A stretch of DNA of 64,000 bases, taken from NCBI RefSeq assembly GCF_900176435.1, contig NZ_FWYE01000001.1, positions 558,001-622,000 on the forward strand. Direction: 5' to 3'. Under the pieces are notes generated by a model. The model made no database searches. It was not told where the DNA came from and saw nothing but the letters and a program-made list of their open reading frames with translations. Shown piece by piece: positions 17,395 to 27,268 of the stretch. A program made the position numbers and the translations under genes. This DNA comes from Picrophilus oshimae DSM 9789 (GTDB lineage Archaea; Thermoplasmatota; Thermoplasmata; Thermoplasmatales; Thermoplasmataceae). Numbering within the stretch: position 1 is the stretch's first letter; each line of letters opens with the position of its first letter.

Positions 17395-19905
17395 ATGAGG
17401 AAGGGCATTATTTTAAAAATTATTGCCATCCTGGCCGTTTTAATCATGGTCTCTTCTGTAACATTGTTTTCCCATGACCATGAAAACAGCTATAAAAGCA
17501 GCGTTGTTCCTGTAAAAAAGAACATATACTTTACAGGAAATCTATCAAGGGACTTTGATGGAAATATTATAGGAATAAATAATCATGCATCTCCATGGGG
17601 GGCAAATAACGTAATTAAAAAACTTTATCTTGCATACAATGAAACAGATCTTTTCATTGGTGTATATGAGAATATATCATATAATAGTCTCATGATCTTT
17701 ATTACAAATGTTACAAACGATATCTATGGAACATCAAATATTTCAAATATGAATACATGGAACAGGGACATAACGTTTGAAGGAACAATGAACTATTTCA
17801 GTGCTGTTTACTTCGATGGCAATAATATAAATCCAGCAGGCTATGGCACATATGCAATCATGTCAGGAAAAAATTCAACGCCTCTGGCAAAACCGATAAA
17901 CAGCACGTTCGCATTCTTTCCAGGGAATAACACAACAGAGATAGCAATACCATTTTCACAGATGTTCCAGCATGGGTTTAACGGCAATTTAAGCTTTGGC
18001 ATATCAGCATTTGTTGTCGGCGGCAGCGGTCCATGGGTTGGCTCCGGAATACCATACCATCAAAAGGGAATCTACAATGATGGAAACCAGGCAAGCTTTT
18101 TGATAAATGATACAATAGAAATAAATATACCAGGAATACATGTAAGTCCGCTTCCGTCCTATGTTGATTATCCATCGTACCTGCTCATGAGCAACTGGAA
18201 AAATAACGATTTCTGGATTGCAACAGGAATACCGGACAGTTACCTTGGAAATTATTCTTATGTGCATCTGTCAATGCAGACCGTTAACATAGAGAATAAA
18301 ATCCTGCCATTAAAGTTTTACTTTGATATATTTGGCCACAGCATAAGTGCACGGCTAACACCTAACAATACAATAAATGTAAGGACAAACAACTCTGAAT
18401 TTGAATTAATAGATCCGCCATACATGAACCAGACCGATGTAATTCAAAAGTCAAAATCAACAATTTATAGCTATATATCAATGCCATATATTAAATATAA
18501 TGCCTCCGGGAACAAAATAAGTCTTTATAAATATAACCTTACATTATTCTTTGTTAATTCCTCGTATAATATAAATAATGACAGCGGAATGCTAAATATA
18601 AGCATAGTATCAGGACCCGGGACAAGCATAATTGGCCTTAGCACAAACTCAACATACATGAATCCTGATTACATAAAAGATGTTAATCATGCAAACGTCA
18701 TGAAATGGCTTTCAAAATCGAAAGTATCAATTTCAGGAAGATATTTAATTGAATACAATATGTCACAGCTGCTTGTTAAGGATGATCAGAATCCATTCAC
18801 CGGGGAGATAGTTGCATCACCATCACCTGTTTATTTTTATAACTGGGTCAGGGATGCATCCTTCTCGGCAATAAGCCTTCAGGATTCCGGCCATATAAGA
18901 TCGGCGATGAAATACTGGGATTTCATGGCAGGCGTTCAGGGAGTTGATACATACAATGGGACCTGGCAGACCAGGTTTAATTTCTGGAATGGCAGCGTTG
19001 CCGGCTTTGTGTATCCTGAATTTGACAGCGTGGGCCTTTTCGAAATTGGTATATACAATCTATTCCAGGTAACACACAACATCTCTGTAATACAGAAATT
19101 CATGCCAAACATACTTGCATCACTGGAATTCCAGGAGAAATCAATAAAAAAATACGGTTTCATAGCAGAGGATCACAGCATATGGGAAATGGAATACGGT
19201 TACTGGTTCTGGACACAGGCAATAAACTATCTGGGTATCAGGGACATCTCAAGAATGCCCATGATTCAAAATCATAATGCTGTGCCGGTACCTCCTGGGC
19301 CGGTTCCACCAGGAAACATGAATATTGCAATGATTGCGCATAAATTAAAATCCAATATAATTAAATACTTTTACATGGATAACATATTTGCACAGTACCT
19401 TGTACCTGTGACAAACCAGTATGGAAATAATAATTACACATATTTCATGGCAAATAATACCCCGGATTCATCACAGATACTGCCAATAGCAATGGGATTC
19501 ATAAATCCATCATCACCAATGGCCACATCGATAGTGCATAATATATACATGATACTATGGAATTACCGCGTTGGCGGGCTGCCAAGGTATTATAACGATC
19601 TTTATCATTACACAGAGTACGGTGGCTATCATGAAAGCTCTGGGCCGTCACCACCATGGATCATAACAACGCTCTTCCTGGCGCTTTACGATGAAAAAAC
19701 AGGCAACATGACCGGCGCATTGAATTTGATGAAATGGTCATACAGTCATTCACAGAGCTGGCTACTTCCGGAGGCTGTTGATCCAAACTTTGGCAGTGTA
19801 ATAGCATCCACGTCGCCATTAACATGGTCATCTGCAATGTACATAATCGTTTCCTTAAATTATAGAGCAATGCCTCCAGCACCATTGCCGCCTGGGCCAC
19901 CATAA
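17395..19905 (+). CDS. Secreted GH15 glucoamylase-like enzyme
   Basis: An 836-residue exported protein that should cleave glucose from alpha-glucans outside the cell, at very low pH given the organism. Residues 7-26 form a signal/anchor helix. Residues about 35-250 are a beta-rich N-terminal domain resembling those of glucodextranases. The catalytic (alpha/alpha)6 part starts around residue 480 with YNWVRDASF. The general acid is in AEDHSIWE (about 591) and the base in LLPEAVDPNFG (about 795). Two proline-rich stretches (VPPGPVPPGN in a loop, APLPPGPP at the end) are unusual. Many Asn-X-Ser/Thr sites fit a glycosylated exoprotein. Confidence 0.85.
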   Translation: MRKGIILKIIAILAVLIMVSSVTLFSHDHENSYKSSVVPVKKNIYFTGNLSRDFDGNIIGINNHASPWGANNVIKKLYLAYNETDLFIGVYENISYNSLMIFITNVTNDIYGTSNISNMNTWNRDITFEGTMNYFSAVYFDGNNINPAGYGTYAIMSGKNSTPLAKPINSTFAFFPGNNTTEIAIPFSQMFQHGFNGNLSFGISAFVVGGSGPWVGSGIPYHQKGIYNDGNQASFLINDTIEINIPGIHVSPLPSYVDYPSYLLMSNWKNNDFWIATGIPDSYLGNYSYVHLSMQTVNIENKILPLKFYFDIFGHSISARLTPNNTINVRTNNSEFELIDPPYMNQTDVIQKSKSTIYSYISMPYIKYNASGNKISLYKYNLTLFFVNSSYNINNDSGMLNISIVSGPGTSIIGLSTNSTYMNPDYIKDVNHANVMKWLSKSKVSISGRYLIEYNMSQLLVKDDQNPFTGEIVASPSPVYFYNWVRDASFSAISLQDSGHIRSAMKYWDFMAGVQGVDTYNGTWQTRFNFWNGSVAGFVYPEFDSVGLFEIGIYNLFQVTHNISVIQKFMPNILASLEFQEKSIKKYGFIAEDHSIWEMEYGYWFWTQAINYLGIRDISRMPMIQNHNAVPVPPGPVPPGNMNIAMIAHKLKSNIIKYFYMDNIFAQYLVPVTNQYGNNNYTYFMANNTPDSSQILPIAMGFINPSSPMATSIVHNIYMILWNYRVGGLPRYYNDLYHYTEYGGYHESSGPSPPWIITTLFLALYDEKTGNMTGALNLMKWSYSHSQSWLLPEAVDPNFGSVIASTSPLTWSSAMYIIVSLNYRAMPPAPLPPGPP

Positions 19906-20051
19906 TTTTTAAATTATTTTTATAATTTCTGTATATTATTAAATCAAAACCCGCACACAATAAATGACAGGCTTTGATCCAGGTAAATTCTGAATTATAT
20001 TAAAATAAAAAAATAATGTATGCTTATGGCATTCATGATATAAAACAACAT

Positions 20052-21092
20052 CTATTTATCAGGATGTGAACCTAAGATCCCCCGGCGGATAAACACATAT
20101 GTGTTTAATATTCCATAGAACCATAGAAGAAACAACGCCACCCATATAAATATAAATATGTTGCCCAGAATTACAATTTTTGTAACCTCTTCAAGCTTTA
20201 TTGTTGATGTGGCAAATAAACCCAGCGGGAAGCCGTAGGCCCATACTGATAGATATCCAAACGTTTCCTTCCTGAAAACAATTATCATCATAACAAGGAA
20301 ATTCCAGACCTCAAAGCCCCATAGAAGTATTGAAACAAATTCAACTGTATAAATACTGAATGGCAAGTGATCTATAACCGCTCCAAAAGAATTAATTGAA
20401 ATCAGATTTATTATTATCAGACTTGATACGCCCACAGGAAGCATGGCTGTTGGAAGAGACGAACCGGATTTGTTGGACACATGACCTGAAAGTGCAACAG
20501 ATCCAATGAATATGTACAGAAAGAAGAATATCCCGAGGCCCATTAAAACAAGGAAATATATGGATTCTGCAATGGTTCCATGGTAATATCCAATTAATGG
20601 TGTTGCAAGAAATATGCTTGTGCCTATTGATAATGGTGGTATTATTATTGCATAATTTATCTCATTTCTATTTATCTCCTTGGTGTAAAGTCTGTAGCCA
20701 AGCAGTACTCCAAGTATAAGTGCAAGAAAGTAGCTAAAGAAATAGTTATAAAGAGACAATCTTGCCATGAGTTCGTTTATTCCATAAAGCTCGATGGTTA
20801 TATGATTTATAACAAATAATATTATCGGCACCAGGGCAATAAAACTCAATCTTGTAAGGTTGTTCCAGTGGCTCCATTTTTTATCATGTATTGTTAAGCC
20901 ACGTATGGTCCATAATATAAATATAACCAGGAATATTATTATCCCAAGGTAGAAGAAGATTTCACCTGTATATTTCAATGTAATGTTTTCCATATACCTT
21001 GATGCCAGAAAGAACGTCTGTGCAACGGCAAGTGTGGCAATGGCCATGCCAAACCATTCAGAGCCAAAGAAATTTATTAATCTATCTTTCAT
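20052..21092 (-). CDS. TDT family (TehA/Mae1/SLAC1-like) transporter
   Basis: A 346-residue protein with ten predicted membrane helices. Family marks are WFGMAIATLAVAQTF in helix 1 and LPTAMLPVGVSSLI around residue 217. Relatives export dicarboxylates, sulfite or tellurite, or act as anion channels. A TetR regulator is divergent, with two palindromes between them, so this is likely an inducible efflux system. Organic acids or oxyanions are plausible substrates in an acidophile but this is inference. Confidence 0.82.
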   Translation of the reverse strand: MKDRLINFFGSEWFGMAIATLAVAQTFFLASRYMENITLKYTGEIFFYLGIIIFLVIFILWTIRGLTIHDKKWSHWNNLTRLSFIALVPIILFVINHITIELYGINELMARLSLYNYFFSYFLALILGVLLGYRLYTKEINRNEINYAIIIPPLSIGTSIFLATPLIGYYHGTIAESIYFLVLMGLGIFFFLYIFIGSVALSGHVSNKSGSSLPTAMLPVGVSSLIIINLISINSFGAVIDHLPFSIYTVEFVSILLWGFEVWNFLVMMIIVFRKETFGYLSVWAYGFPLGLFATSTIKLEEVTKIVILGNIFIFIWVALFLLWFYGILNTYVFIRRGILGSHPDK

Positions 21093-21106
21093 ATATCCTC
21101 ACTGTA

Positions 21107-21120
21107 TGACTGAATAGTCA
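21107..21120. promoter_or_regulatory. Operator 1 of the TetR-type regulator
   Basis: Perfect palindrome TGACTgaatAGTCA, just upstream of the transporter start at 21092. Confidence 0.7.
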
Positions 21121-21138
21121 GTATATATATAAATATTT

Positions 21139-21152
21139 TGACTTTATAGTCA
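21139..21152. promoter_or_regulatory. Operator 2 of the TetR-type regulator
   Basis: Palindrome TGACTttatAGTCA, extended to 18 bp with TT/AA flanks (21137-21154). Its centre is 32 bp, about three helix turns, from that of operator 1, so two dimers could sit on the same DNA face. It is near the regulator start at 21186. Confidence 0.75.
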
Positions 21153-21185
21153 AATAATTAATATATACAAACTTAATATAAGATT

Positions 21186-21719
21186 ATGGACAAAAAAGAA
21201 AAAATCCTGAATGCGGCAATTATGGTGTTTTCCAGAAAAGGCTACGAGGCAACCATGGATGAAATTGCATCTGAGGCCGGTGTAAGCAAGGGTCTTTTAT
21301 TCTTTTACTACGAAAGCAAGGAAAATCTAATAATAGAATCTGCCCTTAAATCGCTACCAATTTATATCATTAATTCAGTCAATAACGGATCATATTTTGA
21401 TGCCAATAATGTTCTATATGACCTTGGAATAAAATTTCTATATTACTACAAAAATCAGGATTTAAGGAATTTATTTCTATATACAATAAGCAATAAGAAT
21501 AGATATGATATCCTTAAGGATAGGCTAAAATATCTCTGTTTTACAAGCTTTGATAGTGTATTCGATAAGGTTGAAAAAATGATTAACAGAAGGCTATCTA
21601 TTGCAAAAAAAAGATCGTTCTTTGGCTCTCTTTTATGCTACCTTATCTGGTGGGATGAGAACGTGCAGTCAATAGAAGAATATACAAAAGATCTTGTTAA
21701 AGAATTTTTATCATTTTAA
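21186..21719 (+). CDS. TetR/AcrR family transcription regulator
   Basis: A 177-residue repressor. The N-terminal helix-turn-helix is at residues 8-50 (ILNAAIMVFSRKGYEATMDEIASEAGVSK split over three helices), and the remaining helical domain should bind the inducer. It is divergent from the TDT transporter, and the two TGACT-N4-AGTCA sites between the genes are the obvious targets, giving autoregulation and transporter control. Confidence 0.9.
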   Translation: MDKKEKILNAAIMVFSRKGYEATMDEIASEAGVSKGLLFFYYESKENLIIESALKSLPIYIINSVNNGSYFDANNVLYDLGIKFLYYYKNQDLRNLFLYTISNKNRYDILKDRLKYLCFTSFDSVFDKVEKMINRRLSIAKKRSFFGSLLCYLIWWDENVQSIEEYTKDLVKEFLSF

Positions 21720-21838
21720 TATAAAATTCTGGTCTTCGCTGTTCCATTTAAATTAATCAAAAGTCTATATGTCCACGCATGCAAATTAGATATCCATGGT
21801 TAGTATTCCCCAATGATTTGGCAAATTAAACTGGTTCA

Positions 21839-21911
21839 TGCAGGTGCCGGGATTTGGACCCGGGTCAAAAGCTTGGAAGGCTTTTGTGCTACCAGGCTAC
21901 ACCACACCTGC
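21839..21911 (-). tRNA. tRNA-Gly (anticodon TCC)
   Basis: On the minus strand: acceptor GCAGGTG/CACCTGC, anticodon stem AAAGC/GCTTT around CTTCCAA, T stem CCGGG/CCCGG with loop TCCAAAT. Discriminator A, no CCA, no intron. Confidence 0.95.
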
Positions 21912-21950
21912 TCAATTCTGTATATAAATGAAAAATATGTACTTTTCTAT

Positions 21951-22589
21951 TTATGTAAAGTATATATTAAATGTTCCTGTATGATCCCTGACGCTGTCGG
22001 CTGTTATTGATATTAAATCCCTGTTTCCATAGGCACCTGTCACATTGAAGTAAACGTAATCGTTCTGGTAGTGCGAGCTTATTATACTAGAATCACAGGA
22101 AACTGTAACGTTCGTTATATGGTATTTGTAATAAACGTATGCCCTTAGCTCATCATGGCCTGTTGGTATGTCATATAATCCGCTTACCTCTGAGACCGAT
22201 TGCCAGTGACCATTTGTATAAACCTCAAGGTTTGATATCTGCGGCCCGGCAACAACGTGGAACGGTGGATTCAGTGCTATTATCCAGAATAGAAACCATG
22301 TCAGTATCAGCTCACCGTATAAAATCACCTTGTGCCAGGTCGTTCTTGGCATGCTCATTTTTATTAGTATTAAAAGTCTTTTAAGGAAGTAAAGAATAAC
22401 TATCATTAAAAGCAGACCTATGTACCATAACCCTGTAACTTCAAGGTATCCTGTTAGTATTCCTATTAAGGCACCGAGGATGAAAACAAAGACTATGGCC
22501 TTGGCCCTTTCCCTTTCATAGTTTAGGTAATCCTTTTCATCGAATTCCGGTTCCTGGAATACTGGTTCATCCTTTTTTTCCTTTGTCAT
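21951..22589 (-). CDS. Membrane protein of unknown function, downstream of tpiA
   Basis: A 212-residue protein: an acidic cytoplasmic N-terminus, three hydrophobic helices at about 32-50, 53-70 and 86-106, then an outer C-terminal domain of about 100 residues rich in beta-strand patterns and Asn-X-Thr/Ser. It follows tpiA after only 4 bp and is probably co-transcribed. No family is recognised. Confidence 0.7.
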   Translation of the reverse strand: MTKEKKDEPVFQEPEFDEKDYLNYERERAKAIVFVFILGALIGILTGYLEVTGLWYIGLLLMIVILYFLKRLLILIKMSMPRTTWHKVILYGELILTWFLFWIIALNPPFHVVAGPQISNLEVYTNGHWQSVSEVSGLYDIPTGHDELRAYVYYKYHITNVTVSCDSSIISSHYQNDYVYFNVTGAYGNRDLISITADSVRDHTGTFNIYFT

Positions 22590-22593
22590 CTCA

Positions 22594-23253
22594 TTACCCT
22601 GTTATGTTACCAGTTAATGAAATTAACTTATTTATTGGTTTCGGGTCCTTTATGACACCAGAGGCTATTAAAACACCGGAGGCACCAAGGTTTATCGATG
22701 CCTTTATGTCATTCTCCGTTTTTATGCCGGCACCAACCAGCAGCTTCACATCATTCCCGGAGCAGATCACTGATGCAGATCTTATAATATCAGGTTTTGC
22801 ATTTGATACCGAGATATCACCGCCTATAAGCTCCCTTGGCTCATAGGCTATGTAATCTGGCCTTAATTTTGATATGCTTTTTATCTCATCAATGTTCTCG
22901 GCACAGACAACAAGCTTGAAATCATGGCTTTTTGAGTATTCTATCGTTTTCCTTATGTCATCTATCTCAAGCCTCTTCTCGGAATGGTTTAAAAGCGATC
23001 CGTTTACATTTATGCTCTTTAGAAAGTTCATTGATATTGATCCTGTATAAGGGCCATAGCCATTGTAATCAACGTGCTGTGAATATATATTTAGATCAGG
23101 GAACTCAAGGGACAGCCTTAGATCTCCAGGACCAAGGCAATAATATATGTTTTTTTGATCCTTTATCTTTCTAAATTCATTTAAAAGAAGCTCGGCGTTC
23201 CTGCCCGTTGCATTTTCATAGTGCTTAAAATTTATAAAAATCAATGGCTTCAT
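22594..23253 (-). CDS. tpiA: Triosephosphate isomerase
   Basis: Interconverts DHAP and glyceraldehyde 3-phosphate. The 219 residues are the short archaeal form. Active-site residues are Lys in NFKHYE, His in LLNHSEKR and Glu in AYEPRELIGG; the phosphate-binding loop is LVGAGIKT. An AT-rich TATA-bearing spacer separates it from the ybjQ-like gene, and it leads a two-gene operon. Confidence 0.93.
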   Translation of the reverse strand: MKPLIFINFKHYENATGRNAELLLNEFRKIKDQKNIYYCLGPGDLRLSLEFPDLNIYSQHVDYNGYGPYTGSISMNFLKSINVNGSLLNHSEKRLEIDDIRKTIEYSKSHDFKLVVCAENIDEIKSISKLRPDYIAYEPRELIGGDISVSNAKPDIIRSASVICSGNDVKLLVGAGIKTENDIKASINLGASGVLIASGVIKDPKPINKLISLTGNITG

Positions 23254-23291
23254 AATTTATAATAAATTTATAATTTATTTATTTATTGATT

Positions 23292-23648
23292 TCAACTTAG
23301 CGTTACATTCTGTGAGTTTTCAACAGGCTCTGTAACAACAGCTGTTCCATAGGCAACGATCTCGGTCATGGCCTGGGCCATATCTGATGTATCAAATCTC
23401 ATGTTTATAACTGCGGTGGCACCCATGGCCTTTGCAGATGAAATAAGCCTTTGAAGCGCTGTTTCCCTGGCATCATTTAATAATGTTACGTATTCCTTTA
23501 TCTCACCACCGGCTATTGTTCTCAGTCCTGCAACAAGGTTTCCTCCAAGGCCCCTGCTCCTTACTGTGAGCCCCCAGGTAACGCCAAGTATCTTTACAAT
23601 TCTGTGTCCGGGTACATAATCTGATGTAACGACAATAACGTCATCCAT
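23292..23648 (-). CDS. YbjQ/UPF0145 family protein
   Basis: A 118-residue protein with the family marks PGHRIVKILGVTWG, the ARETALQRLISSAKAMGA helix and GATAVINMRFDTSD. Family members form ring-shaped homopentamers of unknown role, sometimes called heavy-metal-binding, without firm function. Single gene. Confidence 0.85.
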   Translation of the reverse strand: MDDVIVVTSDYVPGHRIVKILGVTWGLTVRSRGLGGNLVAGLRTIAGGEIKEYVTLLNDARETALQRLISSAKAMGATAVINMRFDTSDMAQAMTEIVAYGTAVVTEPVENSQNVTLS

Positions 23649-23735
23649 GGTGATTGATGTTTAATATATATATTAATATTTTGACATTTATAATATGATA
23701 TATTAATAATTAAACATTTATTATAATCAATAATG

Positions 23736-23745
23736 CTTATATATT
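23736..23745 (+). promoter_or_regulatory. TATA box of the trp operon
   Basis: cttatatatt is centred about 24 bp before the trpB ATG at 23765. No leader peptide or attenuator is visible in the short space, so control is more likely by a DNA-binding protein. Confidence 0.5.
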
Positions 23746-23764
23746 ATGTTTAAATTACAATATC

Positions 23765-25024
23765 ATGTCAGAGGAATTTAAATCACTGTTAAGCAGCGAT
23801 ATAATACCCGAGAACTGGTATAATGTTACACCGGATCTTCCGGAGCCGTTGCCACCTCCAAGGGATACAAAGAGCGATTTTTCTTCAATAAACCTTTTAA
23901 ATAAGATACTCCCAAAGGAGGTTTTAAAGCAGGAATTTACATTTAAAAGGTATGAAAAGATACCGGATGAGATCATTGATAAATATATTCAGATAGGAAG
24001 GCCAACGCCATTAATAAGGGCAAAAAATCTTGAGAAATACCTTGATTACGGCGGCAAGATCTTTTTTAAATTTGAGGGTGCAACAGCAACAGGTTCGCAT
24101 AAAATAAACACCGCGATAGCACAGGCATACTATGCAATGAATGAGAATGCAAACGGTGTGACAACAGAAACCGGTGCCGGCCAGTGGGGATCTGCCACTG
24201 CCCTTGCAGCATCACTTTACAATTTAAAATCACAGATATTCATGGTCAGGGTAAGCTATGAGCAGAAGCCATTGAGAAAGGTTGTAATGTCTCTTTATAA
24301 TAGCAGCGTTGTGCCAAGCCCGTCAAATTTAACGGAATTTGGCAGAAAGATATTAAGCGAGAACCCGGACCACCCAGGAACGCTTGGAATAGGCATAAGC
24401 GAGGCTGTCGAGTACGCACTGGATCATAATTACAGGTACATGGTTGCAAGCGTTATGAACGCAGCATTAACGCACCAGAGCGTCATAGGCCAGGAATCGA
24501 TAAAGCAGATGGAGCTTCTAGGCGAGTTTCCTGATGTCCTGTTTGGATGCGTTGGCGGCGGCAGCAACTTTGGCGGCTTTGCATTTCCGTTTATTCCAAT
24601 AAATGATGATATAGAGATATACGCAACAACCGCACAGGAGGTGCCAAAGTTCTCACAGGGTGAGTACAAGTATGATCTAATGGATACTGCAGGTGTGCTT
24701 CCTGCTGTTAGAATGTACAGTTTGGGTGCAGATTTTGTGCCCCCAAAGATCTATGCCGGTGGTTTAAGATACCATGGCGCGGCACCATCCCTGTCATTGC
24801 TTATAAACCATGGAAGGATAAAAAGCGATGAGGTTACAGAGGAACAGGTAAAAAATGCTATAAAAACCTTTGCAAACACCCAGGGATTTATAATAGCACC
24901 TGAATCAGGTCATGCAGTTGCAACCGCAATAAAGTACGCAAGGGAGCATAAGGATGAGAAAAAAACACTGCTTATAAACGTTAGCGGCCATGGACTGCTT
25001 GATCTATCAATATTCAGTGATTGA
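23765..25024 (+). CDS. trpB: Tryptophan synthase beta chain, TrpB2 type
   Basis: Joins indole and serine to tryptophan with PLP. The 419 residues, long N-terminus and motifs [16 protein letters not shown] and [12 protein letters not shown] mark the TrpB2 subgroup. The PLP Lys is in GSHKINTA and the phosphate loop in [11 protein letters not shown]. TrpB2 enzymes are often orphans; here it is the only trpB in the window and is directly followed by trpA, so it should be the working partner. First gene of the operon. Confidence 0.93.
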   Translation: MSEEFKSLLSSDIIPENWYNVTPDLPEPLPPPRDTKSDFSSINLLNKILPKEVLKQEFTFKRYEKIPDEIIDKYIQIGRPTPLIRAKNLEKYLDYGGKIFFKFEGATATGSHKINTAIAQAYYAMNENANGVTTETGAGQWGSATALAASLYNLKSQIFMVRVSYEQKPLRKVVMSLYNSSVVPSPSNLTEFGRKILSENPDHPGTLGIGISEAVEYALDHNYRYMVASVMNAALTHQSVIGQESIKQMELLGEFPDVLFGCVGGGSNFGGFAFPFIPINDDIEIYATTAQEVPKFSQGEYKYDLMDTAGVLPAVRMYSLGADFVPPKIYAGGLRYHGAAPSLSLLINHGRIKSDEVTEEQVKNAIKTFANTQGFIIAPESGHAVATAIKYAREHKDEKKTLLINVSGHGLLDLSIFSD

Positions 25025-25025
25025 T

Positions 25026-25763
25026 ATGAGAAATTTAATACCATATTTTACACTTGGCTATCCGGACAATGAAACCCTGAAAAGGTTTTTAATGGCAATG
25101 CCCATTAATATGATAAATTACATTGAATTCGGATTTCCATCAAATGACCCAAGGTATGATGGCCCGACAATAAGAAAAACCCATAGAATAGGCAATGATA
25201 ACTATGACGAATCATTTTACATTGATATATTCAACTACTTTAATGATCATAATATAAAGATGTACTCGCTTTCATACTATTCAGACATAAAGGATATAGA
25301 AAGGTTCGCTGCCGTTCTATCAAACCTGGGCTTTTCAGGATCAATAATACCTGATTTGTTAATAGATTACTATGATAAGGCCTTTGATGTTATAAACAAA
25401 TTAAATGAGATGCATTTTGAATACATACCGTTCTTCACGCCCTCAACTCCTGATAATGTAATAAAAAAGGTATCAGAAAAAACATACTCATGGATATACT
25501 ATGGCCTGCAGCCATCAACAGGCATAGACATACCTTATGATCTTGATTATACATGCAACAGGATATTTTCACTTGTTAAATCCAGGGAAATCAACTTTGG
25601 CTTCGGCATAAAGACCATTGAGGACGTTTCAGGTTTAATAAGACGCGGTGCCTCGGGCGTTGCCATAGGTTCATATCTTGTAAACATGCTTGACGGCAAT
25701 GACCTGAATGGTTTTCTTGATTATTTAAAAAGGATAAGGGGTGCTCTCGATGTTGAATCTTGA
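25026..25763 (+). CDS. trpA: Tryptophan synthase alpha chain
   Basis: Cleaves indole-3-glycerol phosphate to indole. The ATG at 25026, one base after the trpB stop, gives the right N-terminus (MRNLIPYFTLGYP); a longer frame runs into trpB. Catalytic Glu is in YIEFGFPSNDP and Asp in RYDGPTI. At 245 residues it is somewhat short, with a compressed loop 6 region, as in other archaea with TrpB2. Confidence 0.92.
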   Translation: MRNLIPYFTLGYPDNETLKRFLMAMPINMINYIEFGFPSNDPRYDGPTIRKTHRIGNDNYDESFYIDIFNYFNDHNIKMYSLSYYSDIKDIERFAAVLSNLGFSGSIIPDLLIDYYDKAFDVINKLNEMHFEYIPFFTPSTPDNVIKKVSEKTYSWIYYGLQPSTGIDIPYDLDYTCNRIFSLVKSREINFGFGIKTIEDVSGLIRRGASGVAIGSYLVNMLDGNDLNGFLDYLKRIRGALDVES

Positions 25764-26724
25764 TTTTATATATGAAAACAGGAACATGAGTGAATCCGAG
25801 GCAGAGTTATGCATGACAAATATAATAGATGCTCCCGATACTGTAAAGGCAGCATTTCTCACAGCACTTTATGTTAAGGGCATAACACCGGACGAGCTCT
25901 CAGGATTCTCCAGGGCACTCAGGAAGCTATCATCAATATCAATTAATATCGATAAATTAACAGATATAGTGGGCACCGGCGGGGATCACAAAAACACCAT
26001 AAATGTTAGCACGGCCGCATCGATATTATTATCATTGAGAATAAAAATAGCAAAGCATGGCAACTTTGGCATAACAGGATCCCATGGCAGTGCAGATTTT
26101 ATGAAGTTCATTGGCTATAAATTTGAGATGACTGAGTATGATATAATAAAGAATTTAAATGAAAAGAACTATGTTTATATATTGGCGCCAGTATACAATA
26201 AAACATTTGCAAAATTCTCAAATGTAAGGAAGAAGCTCGGCATAAAGACCGTTTTTAATATTCTTGGACCGTTGACAAATCCATTGAATCCTGAGAATCT
26301 TGTTATTGGTGCATACGATGATGAGACCGCGGAGACCTATGCATCGGTTATGCTGAAGCAGAACAAAAGGGCATTTATAGTCTCATCGACAATGGATGAG
26401 ATATCACCGGAGGCAGAATCGCATGTATATTATGTTAATAATGCCATAAGAAAATTCGACCTTGATCCCTTGAGCATCACAGGCAAGAGAATAAATGAAT
26501 CAAACATTATTGAAAAGGACCCTGTAAAAAGCTTTAACATCATTATTGACGCCTTTAAAAACAAAAATAAGGACGCCGCGAGCTTCATAGCACTTAACGC
26601 TGCACCGGCCCTTGTTTTAAATGGAATCTCAAGGGATATAACCAGTGCATATGATCTATGCATCAATGACATCGAGTCCGGCACCGCATATGAAAGGTTA
26701 AGGAGGATATCAAATGAAGATTAA
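25750..26724 (+). CDS. trpD: Anthranilate phosphoribosyltransferase
   Basis: Transfers phosphoribose from PRPP to anthranilate. The PRPP loop is DIVGTGGDHKNTINVSTA near residue 76 and the second motif KHGNFGITGSHGSADF. The ATG at 25750 with GGTG 7 nt upstream overlaps trpA by 14 bp; a GTG at 25741 is the alternative. Length 324 is standard. Confidence 0.93.
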   Translation: MLNLDFIYENRNMSESEAELCMTNIIDAPDTVKAAFLTALYVKGITPDELSGFSRALRKLSSISINIDKLTDIVGTGGDHKNTINVSTAASILLSLRIKIAKHGNFGITGSHGSADFMKFIGYKFEMTEYDIIKNLNEKNYVYILAPVYNKTFAKFSNVRKKLGIKTVFNILGPLTNPLNPENLVIGAYDDETAETYASVMLKQNKRAFIVSSTMDEISPEAESHVYYVNNAIRKFDLDPLSITGKRINESNIIEKDPVKSFNIIIDAFKNKNKDAASFIALNAAPALVLNGISRDITSAYDLCINDIESGTAYERLRRISNED

Positions 26725-27268
26725 GATATGCGGCATAACAAACATTGAGGATGCACTTCTTGCACATAAACTTGGTGCGGACTTGCTTGGTGTTATCCTT
26801 GATAATAACGTTAAGAGGCACGGCACAAGGGAATTAATAGACGAAATGAAATCTTATAATTTAAACGTCGTTGGTGTTTACACATCGATGCCGGAATCAA
26901 TAGAGGATGATTTCGTGCAGCTTCACTTCCCGCATGGCTATAAGGAGATCCTTGACGTTAAATCAACGGGTGCATCCGTTATATCTGTAATAGATATGAA
27001 CAGTGAGCAATACGATAAAAAATACCATGAGTATATTAATGCAGGCTCGGATTTCATATTGTTTGAGGACAGATCCGGTATAATAAAAAGGCTGCCTGAA
27101 CTGTTAAATTACAAAAAAATTGGCATTGCCGGCAAGATCTCTCCTGAGAACGTTTCCATTGCATCATCATTTAATCCTGAACTGATAGATGCAAGCAGCG
27201 GGCTTGAATTATATACAGGAAAGAAGTCCCCGGAAAGGTTAAAAATGTTCTTCGAGGCGTTAAAATGA
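26714..27268 (+). CDS. trpF: Phosphoribosylanthranilate isomerase
   Basis: Amadori isomerisation of PRA to CdRP. General base Cys is in KICGIT and general acid Asp lies in the LFEDRSG strand. At 184 residues it is one of the shorter (beta/alpha)8 versions. It overlaps trpD by 11 bp and trpE by 4 bp (ATGA), so translation is coupled. Confidence 0.92.
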   Translation: MKIKICGITNIEDALLAHKLGADLLGVILDNNVKRHGTRELIDEMKSYNLNVVGVYTSMPESIEDDFVQLHFPHGYKEILDVKSTGASVISVIDMNSEQYDKKYHEYINAGSDFILFEDRSGIIKRLPELLNYKKIGIAGKISPENVSIASSFNPELIDASSGLELYTGKKSPERLKMFFEALK

